Assembly (NCBI RefSeq): GCF_037975245.1
Contig: NC_092580.1
Location: 30,742,001 to 30,806,000, forward strand
Source: Apostichopus japonicus
Lineage: Eukaryota > Echinodermata > Holothuroidea > Aspidochirotida > Stichopodidae
Length of the DNA: 64,000 bases
Direction: 5' to 3'
Shown: positions 48,301 to 62,600 of the stretch, in pieces
Numbering within the stretch: position 1 is the first letter of the stretch
Layout of the letters: every line of letters begins with the position of its first letter
The notes under the pieces: generated by a model
What the model was told of the DNA's origin: nothing
Database searches by the model: none
The model's input: the letters and a program-made list of their open reading frames with translations, nothing else
Translations under genes and position numbers: made by a program

Positions 48301-51300
48301 CATCAGGTCTTGTGGGAGACCAAAAAAAAACCTCAACCCAAATGTTTTTGTTTAGGATTCGCCAACTTGCCCCCCAGCGACGGATTTAGATTTCGTTATT
48401 CATTCTTTCTTCCTTTCTCTTTTTCAAGTTCAACTGGAAACATGACAACGAGCTAACGAATTGTGCAATGGATCCTGTTCTTTTACAAATTTTCCGAACA
48501 AAGCTCTCGTTCGAAAACTAGAGAAATCGGATCATTGCAAGTTCAAGAGGTCATCATGTTAAATTGGACATTTGAGAAGATGAAAATCGCGATGATCCTG
48601 CCGGCTATATATATAAGACAGATAGAGAAAGAGGGTTGTATGTCACGTGACTCATAGACATATAGAATATCTACAAATGAAGAACGACGTGTATAGATAT
48701 CAAATGATATCAAAGAAAATTAACAAGACGAAAAAAATAAAAACGTCGATCTTTATAAGGCGGAGAAACGTTTGAATTTGTATCGATTGGTTTAGCCTTC
48801 CGCGGCTAGACGATTGTATACAGTTCATGATACTATTTTCAGAAAAACCAGCCTAATTGAGGCCCACATGTCGACTTGTTGTTTGTTTAATTTCGCTTTT
48901 GCAATATACATGCTTCGATCAAGAAACATCAACGCTATTAAGGTAGACAGTGTGACGGTACGAGTGGTGACATTTGCCTTTGGATTGGATGCAGCACAGG
49001 GGACTATTTATTTGAATACACTTCTCGTTGCGCACAAAAAACGTTAAATTTCTTATTTTATTTTTTATATAAAATAACCAACAGCCACCACCTGTGCGTC
49101 GGCAACACTGCTGTATAAGATCAACTCATCGGTTGTGAAACGGTTTCAATTGACCTTTTACATGGAAACAGGATAATACCTCGGGACATCGAATACCCCC
49201 CCCCCCCCCCCTTCCAGCTCTCAATAGTTTACACAGCATTGAACAGACATTCAACGAACATTCAAACATTTGACATTTAATATCTAATTTCATCTCATGT
49301 TCTACTAAGGTATCAACGGTTGATCTTGTACCTGGCGTGGGTAGAGTTTGAGATACCTGGCAGATATTTATGTCAAATCAACAAAGAGATTGAGAATTTC
49401 AAACACAAGCTCCCAACCTTTCCAAAAGTCAAGGAACCATCTTGCCATTGGCTATATACGTACAGTTGACTTTCTCATGAAAAAAATCAACTTTAGCTGG
49501 GGTTACAATAGGTCTAATATCAAACGGACTACTTGACAAAGAGTAGACTTTGCGACCGGTCAGTGGGTTAAAAATTTAGTTCGCTTTGGGACATCTTTAA
49601 TTTCGGAGTTTGATCTCTTTATTTTTTTTTCCATTCTAAGGGTTATCGAAATTCTGGTTTACAAAAGTTGCGGTGCTGTTTTATAACACACGCAGTGAAT
49701 GTAACAGACTTTGTGTGAAATGCGACCTAAGGAGCGTGCATCTTCTTCCACGGTCATTGTAAATCATTGATACCCACATGCATGATTGGTGAAAATAAAC
49801 TATTTGGCAAAGATAACGAGGTCATGTCTACCTATGTTTTACTATCTTTGTCATGGAATTATTTAGTCGCGGTATTATTTAATATCGGCCTAAGATATGT
49901 CGTGTTTTGACAATTTGATGGAATCAGTTGAAGTTACGAACATAATTTCGGAACGGAACTAAATCAAACACCAACGCACTTAAAATACCGAGCGTTAAAA
50001 ACATCACCTTTCACCTCGTGTGGGTCACATCCATCCATGCACCTGTCCTGCACTGTGTGCGGTAACAACACTGTTGCCTTATCACAATGTGCGTTAAGAC
50101 GCTGCATTGAGCCTTGTCGGACTTGTTACTTTCAAAAGGTGTCTTCGAATATTACCATCTTTCAAAATTTGGGAACATGCCTCAGTTCTCTTAGCATGTT
50201 GGGCCATGTTCAGGCCTAACACGTTAATTAATTCAAAGCACATACATGCTTGGTTGTTTTGTATGACAAACATTCTACAACCGTGTTCCATCGAGAATAA
50301 GATGTGAGTGGCAGATTTCGCCGCGAACAGGGGGCATTCACCGCCGATATTTTTTACAAGTTTTCGTATATTCAGCTAAGACACCAGGGTGTTCCTATGG
50401 ATCAAATGATGGCGAGACCCAAACATGACCTCTAGGACATACCACGAAAAGTAAGTCCGTTGCTCTAATTAAAACTCGAGACCGCCTCACCAGACATATA
50501 CCTTTTGTAGAATAGACGGACTATATATGGGAACAACAACGAAAAAAATAGAACTGTTGATGGAAGAAAAGGCTAATCCCCTGTCCGATATATCAGGTGA
50601 TGAACAACAAGGATTATCCGTGTGGTTAACCCCGACTTTCGGATTTTCATGACCACCACCATTCACCACCCCGGATCGCAACCCATCGGAGAGGGCATCT
50701 CGAAATTCCGATGGTTAACAAGGTTAAGTGCACGCGTTGAACACGTGCGTACAGGTATAGTAAAGGGGTTACAAGCATAAGGATTTCACCTCCCGGCCCA
50801 ACTCTACCCATGTATGCCCTGTGAAATATGAGACACAACAAAATGCCAATGTTATATATCTCGATGACAGTTCGTTTACCGAATTTGACTGACGTCATTC
50901 GGCGTATGGATAAAACGTATTGCACTGGTGGCGTTCCACGTCTAAAGCAGGTGTATAAAGTGCAACAGCCATTTGTCAGACATTTACGTGTTTGTCAGAT
51001 AGATTACGGATAAAAATTCGAGACATAAAAGTTTGCCACAAATAATTAAATCTTATCATAAAATACCATCCCCCCAAGCAGGACAACTATATAGGACCAC
51101 CGGAGGCACTCGATGGTATATAGTATTATGTCATAGTTGATTTAGGGGGTATCTTGTACCTGATTTACTTCGAAAGACGTAACAGGTGTGTTTGATAGCT
51201 ACCCGGTGTTCATAATTGCAGATGCCAGGAAGGCATCATCCGAAGAGACAACATTTTCTTTTACAAATTGCGTCAGGTGAACAGAAATCCCCGGCTTGAT

Positions 51301-51844
51301 ATCAACATTCAACGTTTCATGTTACTGTTAATACAGCAAGGGGGGTTACATAGGGTTACTCGGTATGATATGAGATCGTAACGGCAATGATGACGCCGAA
51401 GAAAAGTGCTATCTTTACTCGACCCCTTTGACATACACGCCTGGTGAAAAAAAAATCTTATGGGTACTATAGCCAAGGACGGTATTATCTAGTGTATGAG
51501 AAAAAAATGATATTTACGGACTTTATAAGACCGGGCCTTCATGCTGGCAGATGTTGTAAGAAAGTAACAATGAAAAACAACACACAACAGCCAGAAGTAC
51601 GGGAAGTAATACTGGTATCGTGGATGTTAATATGTTGCTGGCACGAACTTGATATTCCCGGCATGTTATTCCTTTAGACTATAGTGAGGGCAAGGTCTGA
51701 AAATATCAACAATCCTTGAATTGTAGGTTACTTTGCGTGTGAAATCAAATCTCGAACACCTACAAACATGCAATAAATGTGTTTCAAAACTATGTTGAAG
51801 ATCTGACGGTTCCCAGTGAACTTGAAAACAACAACCTGTGAACA
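45302..51844. other. 6.5 kb without a recognised gene
   Basis: The longest frame is 130 codons on the minus strand (46230-46622) with no domain I recognise. C runs lie at 45990-46010, 47896-47905 and 49196-49211. No tRNA-like copy or inverted-repeat element was seen here. Confidence 0.5.
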
Positions 51845-52007
<163 letters not shown>

Positions 52008-52758
52008 AAGTACATTTATATAGCACTTATTCTAAAAGTAAGCTCTAAGCGTGTTACAAATTAAAGAAACTTCTTAACTTAATGAAAGAAAATAACAATG
52101 AAATTAAATACCTCTTTTACACATCAAAAATAGAAATGCACAGCTGAGATATTCTTTCGTGTATAGTCATGTTACGATGGGTATTATAATACACAATTAC
52201 CTCATCTGGTTTCTGTTTCCACTGGACCTATAGTGGAATACAAGTTATTAGAGTAACCAAACAGTATAAAGCCCACTCTAAGAAGTTTTATTTTATTTTA
52301 TTTTTGTAACTTGTTTATGTAAACAATGTTTATTCTGAGTTGAAAAAAACCTTTGGAAGGTGAAAGATAAGGCCCAGGGGTGTAGGAAAGGAACACGGAC
52401 CTCCAAAGAAAATAGCATTAAAGACTGATGTCATTGCTGAACTGAATATTTTGCTTTTGTATTTAGTAGGCTTCTCCACTTCCTACCATCTTTTACAGAA
52501 GCAAGTTTGTGTTATTGTTTGCTTCCTTGTTGCTGGTACTGTTTTCTATTGTTGTTTTTGTTGATGTTGTTGTTGTTGTTGTTGTTATTATCAAAGTGGA
52601 GCGACCGAAGTCTGCATGTCTTTTTTTTAAATTTTTTTTTAATATCCTTTATTTTGAGAGATTTTCAGGTTATTGGTAAACTTTGATATTGATAAAGTTG
52701 TGGCAGTACAATAACATACTGAGTACCAAAGGAAACCATGACTAGCATCTATACTTGA
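52008..52758. other. Spacer between two ATC arrays, no gene found
   Basis: Contains a CAGGGGTGTAGGAAA word at 52375 resembling the left end of the hAT element at 24415, without a partner, and a GTT run at 52565-52586. Confidence 0.5.
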
Positions 52759-52930
<172 letters not shown>

Positions 52931-54929
52931 ATAGCACTTATATCACGTTATGACATTAATAAAGTGGATAACCAGAGGCTAGAGGAAGGCGCGGTCCGCT
53001 TAATATCTGAAAGTTTCAAAAAAGTTGCTACGCCTCTGTAAGTGCCGGGGTTGTAGAAGTGGTCGCAGGCGAAAGTCTCAACTTAAATGTGAAAAATAAT
53101 AGAAGCAATATTTAAGTATTATCAGTGAGTTCCTCCTTTACAAGCCCCTTCCACATAACCCCTTCCCATTCTAAATCCACCCACCTCACTTTTCTCTCGT
53201 ATATACAGAATGTTTGAGAGCATTGTACTTGCCTGGTGAAGAATCGCCTTTATACCTAATTTGACTATTTCTAATGGTATTTGATGTACCGAAATCAATT
53301 AATACACAACCAAATTAATTATTAAACTGTCAGAATAGATGTTCCAATATTCACCTACAAATATTGCTCATAAACGCAGACCCCCAACATGGCCGTTGCC
53401 ATGGACACCATATTATTTATGATTTTGCTGTATAGGCCTATATACATATAATTTTGATTGTTTTATCCTTTGAATAATCAATGACAGCTGTCTTGTTCGA
53501 TGCCTCTCTTGATTCGTAAAACGGCGGTCACAAAGAGAAATGATATTTATAACACATATTGATTCAAATTTGATCAATATCCTCATTACGATGGGACATC
53601 TTTACGAATGAAGAATTGTTGTATTGCACTAACGTACACACAATTTCAAGTATATAGATCGTAACGTAAAAAATGTAAGAATTTCTAAGTAAAATGATAT
53701 TTGTTTTATGTGCAACACGTCCATGATAACAAAATATACTACATATATACAATGTAGCGAAACAAGAAATTTGACGTTACACAGTTGGACGACCTGTAAC
53801 CGTTAAGTCACAGACTGGTTCCTGCATACAACGAAGAAAGCACGTGGTTATGAAAATAGAAGAATCACCACGATTATATTGATAGCAGTAGCAAAAATTT
53901 AAATTGCAAATGGCGCTCTTCCGCTATTGTTGCATTTTGCGTGTGTCATTCGCCACTTGTTCACTAAGTTGGCTGTATTCTATATTTGACAATTGTACTC
54001 CAGAAGCCACGTGGTAAATTTCTGTAGTTTAAACTTATCCAATTGATACTGCTATTGCATAGCTATTATGGACATTAAGGCAGCTTTTGTTTAAGGCAGC
54101 TTACGACCCGAGCCTGAGTTTTTCCTAATATTCATCAAATAAGATTGCAGTTAACGTTACTAAGAAATCTTTAGTATATTTTTTCCACCAAATTAATGTT
54201 ATTGAGTGAGTAATTAATACATTTGATCCAATCCTGAACATTCAGTTTGCGGGATACTTTTCATTGTAAAAGCAAATTTCAAAAGGATTTTTCCCTTCTG
54301 CGTCAAACCTTATTGATAACAGTCTATCCCGTTTGGTGTCATATCGATGGCGCTATAACAATTTACATCACGAAATTCGTCGTCCTTTCACACGTGAAAG
54401 GTAAAGTCAATCAATCAACAGCTGAAGGGATTAGCTTAATCCTACTCTTCGAACATCGAAATCTCTTTATCAATACACGCATGATTCACCTATAACCCCC
54501 CCCCCCCCACACACACACACATACCCTTGTTGGTATCAAGTTTTAAGAGTCACAAAACAAAATCGTTTTAGACCTTTGTTTCTCTTCCTCTTTTAGTATG
54601 GCGGAACCTATAAAGCCTATATAGAGATATCATGGAGTCTGCTATGGACCGACACGACAATGATGAAGTCTCTATGCATACTTCCTCCCAACAACAACAA
54701 CAACCACCAAAAACCTTTGAAATATAGCAATCTAAATGTAATTATTGTTCTTGACCCACCAAATACAAGATATAAAATAGCCCATCTTTCTCGACGTGCA
54801 CCTCACTTGGACCGGGGAGGGGCGGAGGTGGAGACGAAACCTCAGTAAGCTCAAAACATAGTCTTCGACAAGTACCACAAAGTTATTACGTTACATTGCT
54901 GAGGCGATGGCAGGACGGAGTGCCGCATA
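52931..54929. other. No gene found
   Basis: AT-rich DNA. A C13 run followed by CA repeats lies at 54496-54523 and a CAA run near 54690. No domain in the short frames. Confidence 0.5.
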
Positions 54930-54940
54930 TATATATACAG

Positions 54941-55007
<67 letters not shown>

Positions 55008-55079
55008 AAAAATATATAATATATAAATATATATATATATATATTATCTTTATATTTATATATATGTATATGTATATAT
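54930..55079. repeat. (TA)n microsatellite, interrupted
   Basis: About 150 bases of TA units broken by CAG, GTA and AAA interruptions. Confidence 0.92.
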
Positions 55080-55490
55080 GTATCACTCTAAGGTCATTAC
55101 CCTCTCACGAGTAGCAGATATAAAAAAAAAAATGTATGAAAATGATGTGAAAATAAAATGAGAACGATTCTCATCTTTGCAGGAGGTTGTTTCGGGATCA
55201 AATGGTTTTAATGTCCTACTGTAGGAATGATATGAACCTGCTTTTTTTTCTCTGTACCAGCCAGGGGGCGGAAGAGTGAGTTCATAAAATGGAATAAACT
55301 CGCTGAACATGAGTGATGCAGTGTCGAAGGTCAGTAGTTGAAAGCTCACAATATTACATCCGTGGTGAAATTCGACTTGAGATGTCAGGAGCAAGGTATA
55401 TCTTTCGATATGACCCTTCAAAATCGACCTGTGAAAATGTATTGGGTATGGCGCTGAAATTTCAAACTCAAATATATGAAGTTTACTCAC

Positions 55491-55590
55491 CACTTGTATT
55501 CAGGCTGCTTGCTATTTCCTTCCAGGCATTGTTGTCATTATCAGAGTCCCTGTCAGATCTGCTGCCTACATCCCATATCTCGGGGTGATC
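55491..55590 (-). CDS. Exon fragment of a MADF-domain (Adf-1-like) protein
   Basis: Read on the minus strand, 33 codons plus one base encode a peptide with HPEIWD near the start and NNAWKEIASSL near the end. An acidic, serine-rich link separates them. This fits the first half of the MADF domain, a Myb/SANT-like DNA-binding fold known from Adf-1 and from accessory proteins of PIF/Harbinger transposons. The conserved tryptophans (IWD and AWKEIA) are present. The fragment starts after a pyrimidine-rich CTGTTTGTTCAG, a plausible acceptor, and ends at G before GTGAGT, a strong donor. Reading on meets a stop two codons later. Upstream in frame, NLILFVQ also fits the domain start, so the exon may begin about 20 bases earlier. 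The second half of the domain was not found nearby. It may be a true exon of a gene extending beyond the window or a relic. Confidence 0.6.
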
Positions 55591-55755
55591 CTGAACAAAC
55601 AGGATTAGATTTACTTCGAGAAGCAAGAGATACCGGCAGTTGTTTATTGTCTACACGTGATTAGAAAGGTATTTACTTTTTACCCTGCTAATCATGTGAT
55701 CTAACGGAGAGGAATGATTGGTCACATGAAGAGAAAAAAAAAATTAACTTAATTT

Positions 55756-55862
55756 TATCGCGTCGCATCGCATTGCGCCTAGAGAGAAAGGGTCTAAGTA
55801 CTAACATTATTTAAATTTTTCTATATAGCGTTGCGCCGTGTCGCGCCTAGTGTGAAAGAGCC
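55756..55862. mobile_element. Two Harbinger-like MITE ends in the same orientation
   Basis: TGCGCCTAGAGAGAAAGGGTC before TAA and CGCGCCTAGTGTGAAAGAGCC before TTA are alike. Ends of the form GGCTCTTTCACACTAGGCG, next to a three-base TAA/TTA target, are typical of PIF/Harbinger elements. No opposite ends were found, so these are fragments or a nested pair. Confidence 0.35.
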
Positions 55863-58640
55863 TTAAGCAAATCTGTCTTTTCTCAGGATGTCTCGTTGTT
55901 AGAATATTACTGGTCTGTTGATGATTGTCTACATGACAATTTTGATTATGAATATGCCTATCAAATTATGGTATCGTCTTTTTTCCCTAACGCGCTTTAG
56001 GGCTTTCAAACATAATATAATTTGATACATTGAGATGATCATAACTGCCAATTAACAAACACATCATTATGCCCTATCAGATTAGAATGGCAAACTTTGT
56101 GACGTGATGAATCATAAACGATTACGTAATGGTCGAGCCAGACATTATGATCGAGATATCATGTAGGCCTATGTGTGTTATTTTCTTTTCGCCCCTTAAT
56201 ATTATTTGGCATTTTCGCACTCGTTGATCTTTCTTATTATATTCTTTTTACAAGGTTAACAAATTGAAAATGACATTAAATATCGTTTCTGTGTTTACAC
56301 TGGTGGTTGAATGTGAGAAAGGTACGTAGAAAATACGGAATTGTTAAAGCTATGAAAGTATTTCAAAGGAAACACCCTTGTTTCCTCGCAGGGGCCTAAC
56401 TGAAACCTGTCGGCATGTCCATGGGAAACCTCTCACAGCACGTTCAACTTCGTTAGTATCTCAGCGAGTGACCAATATACTTTTGTCCATCGTTGGCACC
56501 TCAAAGTATACATCTTCATTGGCGCGGAGTGATACCGCCGAGAGGGAAGGTCAAGTGAACTCTTTACACGCACCTGCTGATAGAATATAAATGGACAGAC
56601 AGTCTTCATCCTAAAAGTGAGATAAACTGCAGAATTGGTCATCAATTGCTACATTCTTGCCAAAATGTTTGATGTCGGACCATCTGTGGACGATAAGAGA
56701 CCCCTGGAGAGAGAGAGAGACATATGTTATATTATATGAAGAAAGAAAAGTTACAATACAGTGTAGAGTAGGCTATACATGTAGGCGTATATAAACTCGC
56801 GCAAGTATAGTAGTTTTATCGCCTTGGGGCGAATAGTAGTACTTATCTCAGCGTGAACGTGTAATGTGTTTGTTGATCGGGTTAGGAACAACGGGATGTA
56901 TGGACATTGCTGTATGGTTTTGACAATAACCATGTTTTTTGTGATTTCCGTATACAGCAATGGTTGAAAATACTAAACTGCATTGATGCTTAGGTTTTAT
57001 ACAAGCTGATGCATTATATAGCAATAAACATAATTGGTGCCATTCATTAAAATATCTGTGATATTTTTTTATTATTATTTCAACGACCCTACACAAATTA
57101 ATAATGTAGTTAAGTAAATTTACTATAACATCATATTGTCTGTATTTATTCTTATTTATCTTATCTTTCGCATACGTGGTTTCCGTTGATACTGGAATAT
57201 AGAGTATACATATGCATGTCTTTTGTTTTCTACCGTCAATGCTGTATAGATGCCTATTCCGCGACATAACTCCAGGGGTTAAGAGGGAGCGAAGCCCCAG
57301 TTCCAGGAGCCTCAGAGGCCCGAACCTAAAAGAAAAACGGTTCAATATCATCAAGCAGATGTGGGGTCTCGCAATTTCTTGCTTCGCTCGATTTAGGGTC
57401 CCATCTCATCGCTGGCACAGGGCCCCGGTCCAAGCTGTTCATTACGCCGCATGAGACGCTTTAAAAACAGGACATTAATGTTAATTTAACTATGGGGTTT
57501 ATTTACAAACCTGATCGATAAAGACGTATAAAAGAGTGGTGACAGAAGGACACCTTTTCTGAGTTTGTAAGGTGGGTCGTCTTGCAAGGATTTTGTTTAT
57601 TGAATCCCCCACCCCCCCCCCCCCGGCCCCCACCTCCAAACCCTCCCAACTTCACGACGTTCCTTTATCGTTCAACTGGATCATTTGAATTTGCAAAAGT
57701 GATGCCAGCCAATCACATGTTGAAGTCTCAGTTTCATATACTTCGAAATATCAGAAGAAAAAATTAAAAACACAAAAAATAATCGGATACTACATTAACC
57801 TTATTAAATACAATAAAATTTTAATTCCGGAAGTGAAAGTCAAAATCTGGATTTAATTAAAGAAAAGTCAATATTTCGACGATATCAAAATTACAAATGT
57901 CTTGCGGTTTTACGTGTAACCTCATTACCTCCCTTGAAATATTTTGGAGAATATAACATTGAATGTAAGTTCAAAACTAATTTTGAATTGGCAAAAAAAA
58001 AAACTTCATCGATGTGTGTGGTCTTGTTATGGAAAGGTCACCTGGATATGACTCTATAACCATGTTTCTATTGATTCAGTTAACATACAGAAGACGGAGA
58101 CTTTATAGTCTGCTCTACCTCCGCGAACGATACTTAATAGTTCTAACAGTGACTATCGGCAGGGGATGAGGCATTTATGTCAGCGTATGAACCTTTGTCA
58201 GTATCCAGAAATGTTTCTTGTCCCTCGTGGCAGACCTACCTGTGTGTGAAGTACTCAAGATGCCATCTGTGTATACCACAGACATTAAGTGTTTGATAAG
58301 ACAGGTATTTGGAAAAATATTAAACTATAAATTATTGAACCGCTCAAACGCTTCCAAAAACAACTAATAAAAAAGGGGGTATAATTCATAAGCAACACGG
58401 TCAAGTCATTTTATCCCCTAATTGTTACCATTATAGAATATGACTTTCTCGCCGTAGTTGTTTAAATATATATATATATAAAGCAATGGTCGGAGTCACC
58501 CAATTTCAATGATTGGGTATGAACGTTAAACCTTGAACAAATACACTGCACATTTCTATGAGCCACTGTACAGCCGCGATATATACGAAAATGTTCCAGA
58601 ATTATTGACTTTGACTTGTTAACATTGTCAGGTAAAATAT
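55863..58640. other. No recognised gene
   Basis: The longest non-repeat frame of the window lies here: 168 codons on the minus strand (56848-57354), rich in Ile, Asn, Lys and Tyr, without a domain I recognise. A relatively GC-rich patch at 57255-57435, open on both strands, may be transposon debris. A C13 run lies at 57612-57624 and a GA run at 56709-56721. Confidence 0.45.
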
Positions 58641-58790
58641 TCAGTGGTGGATCCAGCCTTTCTCGGGAGGGGGGAGGGGCCCAACAAATATTGATAGATG
58701 TAGACATTACTGCCGAAATGGCAGTGCATAAAAACAAATCATATAAAAAGTTAGGAATTATGTCCGCTCGCGAAGCGCGCTAAAATCCTT
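58641..58790. mobile_element. Lone hAT-like end
   Basis: CAGTGGTGGATCCAGCC at 58641 resembles the left end of hAT-derived repeats. A C/G-rich stretch follows, and CGCGAAGCGCGC at 58769 is a word frequent in such repeats. No matching right end or target duplication is seen. Confidence 0.3.
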
Positions 58791-59648
58791 CTCAAGTTAC
58801 TTTCTTTTTCTTTAGGTTTTCCCGAAAGGGAAAATTTTTGAGTTATTATGACCGAACTTGTAAAATTGTGAGTGGGACCGCGGATTGCAAAGTCGACAAT
58901 GACTTTAACGCGGACCGCAAAGCCCGTAATTACTATTACGGTTAGAGTCTAACACGGCAGCATACAGATACGTTGTACTCAAAGCCGAAGCCATAATCAG
59001 GTCAAACATCCGGAGTCTATTCATGCTAAGTTCTTCGATCGCACTGCTCTCATTTCCTTTCGAGAAACATTTCATACTGTAGTTTTGATGTCCATCTCAT
59101 GCATGTTTATAGCTTTTTCACCTGTTTGTGTTTGTTTGCATATGTCCGTTTGACTTGATGTTATACAGGCCTATACTTGACTTCTCGTCGTAAATGTTAA
59201 GTCAAAAACCATTTTTTCTTCGTTAGTAAATTTCTAACATCCTGCCGTTGATCCAGGGCAGTATTTAAAAGAGCCCCTGGTGAATATTTGGAAGAAATAT
59301 TAAGGTATCCGCAAGGGACGTGCCTATAACCCGTACTACAGCCAGACAATGAGAGGCCCCACATTCCGATGTAATTTTTGAAGGACCATATCTATAGGCC
59401 TATAGTAGTGACTTTTGGATTCATATGAATTCGGAAGGTCGCAGAGTTGGTTCTAGTTCTGACCAAGACTTTGATCTCAAATATGATATTTTGAGTTTCC
59501 AGGACTGCAACTTCCTTCAAATTAAACCAACGTCACTTCGTACTTATTTCATCGCGATAAATTCAGAGCTGTCATAAAAGTTATGCATTCGGTGAGATAT
59601 GGCGTCGGTTAAGTTAACAGAATTTCGATTGGCAGGTTGGGCATTACT

Positions 59649-59687
59649 GGGGGTAAGGGTGGGTGGGTGGGTGGGTGGGGAGGGAGG
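59649..59687 (+). repeat. (GGGT)n tract, strong G-quadruplex candidate
   Basis: At least seven runs of three or more G lie within 39 bases, separated by one to three bases. This is the clearest intramolecular G-quadruplex motif of the window. Confidence 0.85.
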
Positions 59688-62600
59688 TTTAGACCTTTCC
59701 TACCTGCAAGTGTGGATGCATATCAACATTTGTCGCCACCTCAGAGAATCGACAACCTGTATGTACTGGTTCACGCACTTGCTGCGCTATAAGACGGGGC
59801 AATACTACATCCCATAATAGCTATATATATACTTTGTTATAAAGGCTCGGCAACCTTAACAAATTTGCTTATAATTGTTCAAAAATAAGATTGCATGGAT
59901 CCCTCCCTTTGAAAGTGTCCCCAACAGATTAGTGTATGGTGGCCGTGAAGTTGTAAAGGGAGAAACCGATACATCTATATAGAAAGTTGGCAAATAGTTT
60001 GAACGTCCGTAATATACTTTCCTCTTACCTGCCGTAACTTCCGTTTACATTTTGATGATAGTTATTAGTAGCCCTGCTGGCACGTTTTGCTCTACGAGTG
60101 GAGCACGCGCGTATAAGTTAGATAATGCTTACATTCGGTATCACTGCACATGCCGATCATTCATGTTCTACCTCTCGTTACTGATAAGAACTTCACTCAA
60201 AGAGCTGAACATACTTTACATATTATCATTTACCAAATGTGTTGAGTATCATCAAACGCACATTATATAGCACGTTCTTGACATCACGCCTAACATGCCT
60301 CTGATTTAATTGTCATCAATCTGCAACAAACAAAATGTTAAATCATATCTTCAGTCACGAAAAAGATAACATTCACAGCTCGGCACTTATAGGTATACAT
60401 GTTACATTGATGAACATAAATTTGTACTAAATTAACCATACATAATATGTTTGCATATATATGTTAAACATAAATCGACTTTCTGTTATTTATGGATAAT
60501 AAAGTCAATTTTATAAAATGTTAACGATTTCATCTATTGGATTTGAAACACACTTATGAGTTTTATTTACGCGTGACAACCCTGACTTTAAACTTGCAGC
60601 AGCTGTGAAATGTCCAATTTATAGACATTTAAATAATCCTCTGACAGTTTAAGTGTTAACTATTTCATTGACGTGGTACTAAACTCATTGCGACAACTGA
60701 CTTATTAGTAAAGGTTGATATGGTTGTTAGTTCTCTCCGAGCTATGCGACCCAGTGTCCGTTCTACCTAACGATATATTGGACAGCTGCTTCCCAAACGT
60801 TTTTCCCATGGCGACTGATGTATGTTGTGATTTCCATAAGTGAGTCGCAACCCATTAATTTCTAAGAGCTTAAATCAACGAATATACACTCCCTTGTGTT
60901 GAGGTTTTTAACTGCACATTGACTGATTTTATGGCACCTGGTTGTATATACATGGACGGAAAGTAAGCACACACACACACACATTTATCAAACACTGAGG
61001 AGTAAATCACCCTTGATCTGTACTATTTATAAATTTGAGCAAGTTTAAGCTAAACCTCGTAGCCAATGGCGATGACCCACGGAACTACATTGTGTATACT
61101 TACCGCATGTGTTTCTATCGGCGCCTCCGAAAATGACTCACATTTAAACATTTAATTATTTGTCCATGTGTACTACCAAAGATTCATTCATAAAAATCAC
61201 CGGTAGCCATAAATTCTCTAACAGTACCATAATAGTGTCTACTATTATGCTTCTTAATTTGCTTCAAATGTATACATAAGTATTTCGTTGTGTTCGATTT
61301 TTATGCCGCTGGAACCGGATATTACGTTTACCGCAGTTCATAAAGTACTTGGCACAAAAGCCTCTAGTACCACAGTTCATTACGGTAACTCTCAGTAATG
61401 AGTTTTAATGTATCATACCTTTCGTAGCCAGAGGGTTATTTCATGACAAATAAATACATTTGAACGGTACTATGTTCGTCTGTTTCCAGTATGCGTCATA
61501 ACATGAGATTTACGATGAACTTTGACCTTGTGAAGAGATAAATTAGAAATATGGTCCAACACCTACATGCCGTTGGAATAACAGCCGTTTGGTCAAAGAT
61601 TTTTACGAATCCTAGCGGAGTATTACTCAAAACCTATAGAACAACATTGAAATTAATTGATTAAAGCAAACCAGCCAGTATTCTGTTGTTTCAACAAATG
61701 TAGCAAATGAACTACTGAATATTTACTGATTATTTTCAACCCAAACAATTCCTTGCCCAGACACTGTTTTTCATATGTAGCACATCAACAGCGTGCAAAA
61801 ACCAAATCGAAAATGTTCAAAAGTTAAGAAAAAAATTTTCGCTGGGAAACTTAGTTGCCTAATTATATCATTTTCGATATCTGGAAGTACCTGGAACAGT
61901 TATCCACCACAGTAATCTGCTTCTTGAAATTCTAAACATTTTGGAGCTATTGCAGACGACCATTATTGATAACGATTGCACATAAAATGAACAAACTCAT
62001 AGAAAAATAATACAAAATGATAATAGTAATGTTATATCGGATGGTTTATTTGTACTATTAGTATTAATGCACTGGCGCACCGCTTGGGTATGACAAGTAA
62101 TAATATGAAAAGACAGACAGACAGACACATTTTACTGATCTGATGTATTTGAACACCTGTATTCCGAAGAAGCAGTTCCCACTGTCAAATTAAAAACGTA
62201 AGATAACATGCGGCAATAATTGTCGTTACAAAGAAAATGTATGGAGTTTACTGTTTGGCCACATTTCGATAAAAATATCAAATAAATATATAAAGTTGAA
62301 AGATACAAGAAAAGAACAAAAAGCTTGACAGAAAAGGAGAGTACATCATAAAGAATTAACACAGAAAATTATCAAGTTTGTGAATTTTATACAAAGTTTT
62401 ACTTTGTCTATTAAAGACGAATTAGACAATTACATTATGATATGATCATGGTACGGTTTTAGGAATGAAAATATGGCGGTGAACCAAGAAATGTAAAAAC
62501 AAAGAGCAGAACAAGTTTGGCTATGGAAGTGGATTGTTGCCATTGACGGCAATTATGGAAACTCCTCTCCTTCAAGAACTGCACAATAAAGCAATAGGTT

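Noticed and set aside
55083-55493. 136-codon minus-strand frame overlapping the MADF exon
   Set aside because: It starts at the donor site in another frame, lies mostly in the presumed intron and shows no domain.
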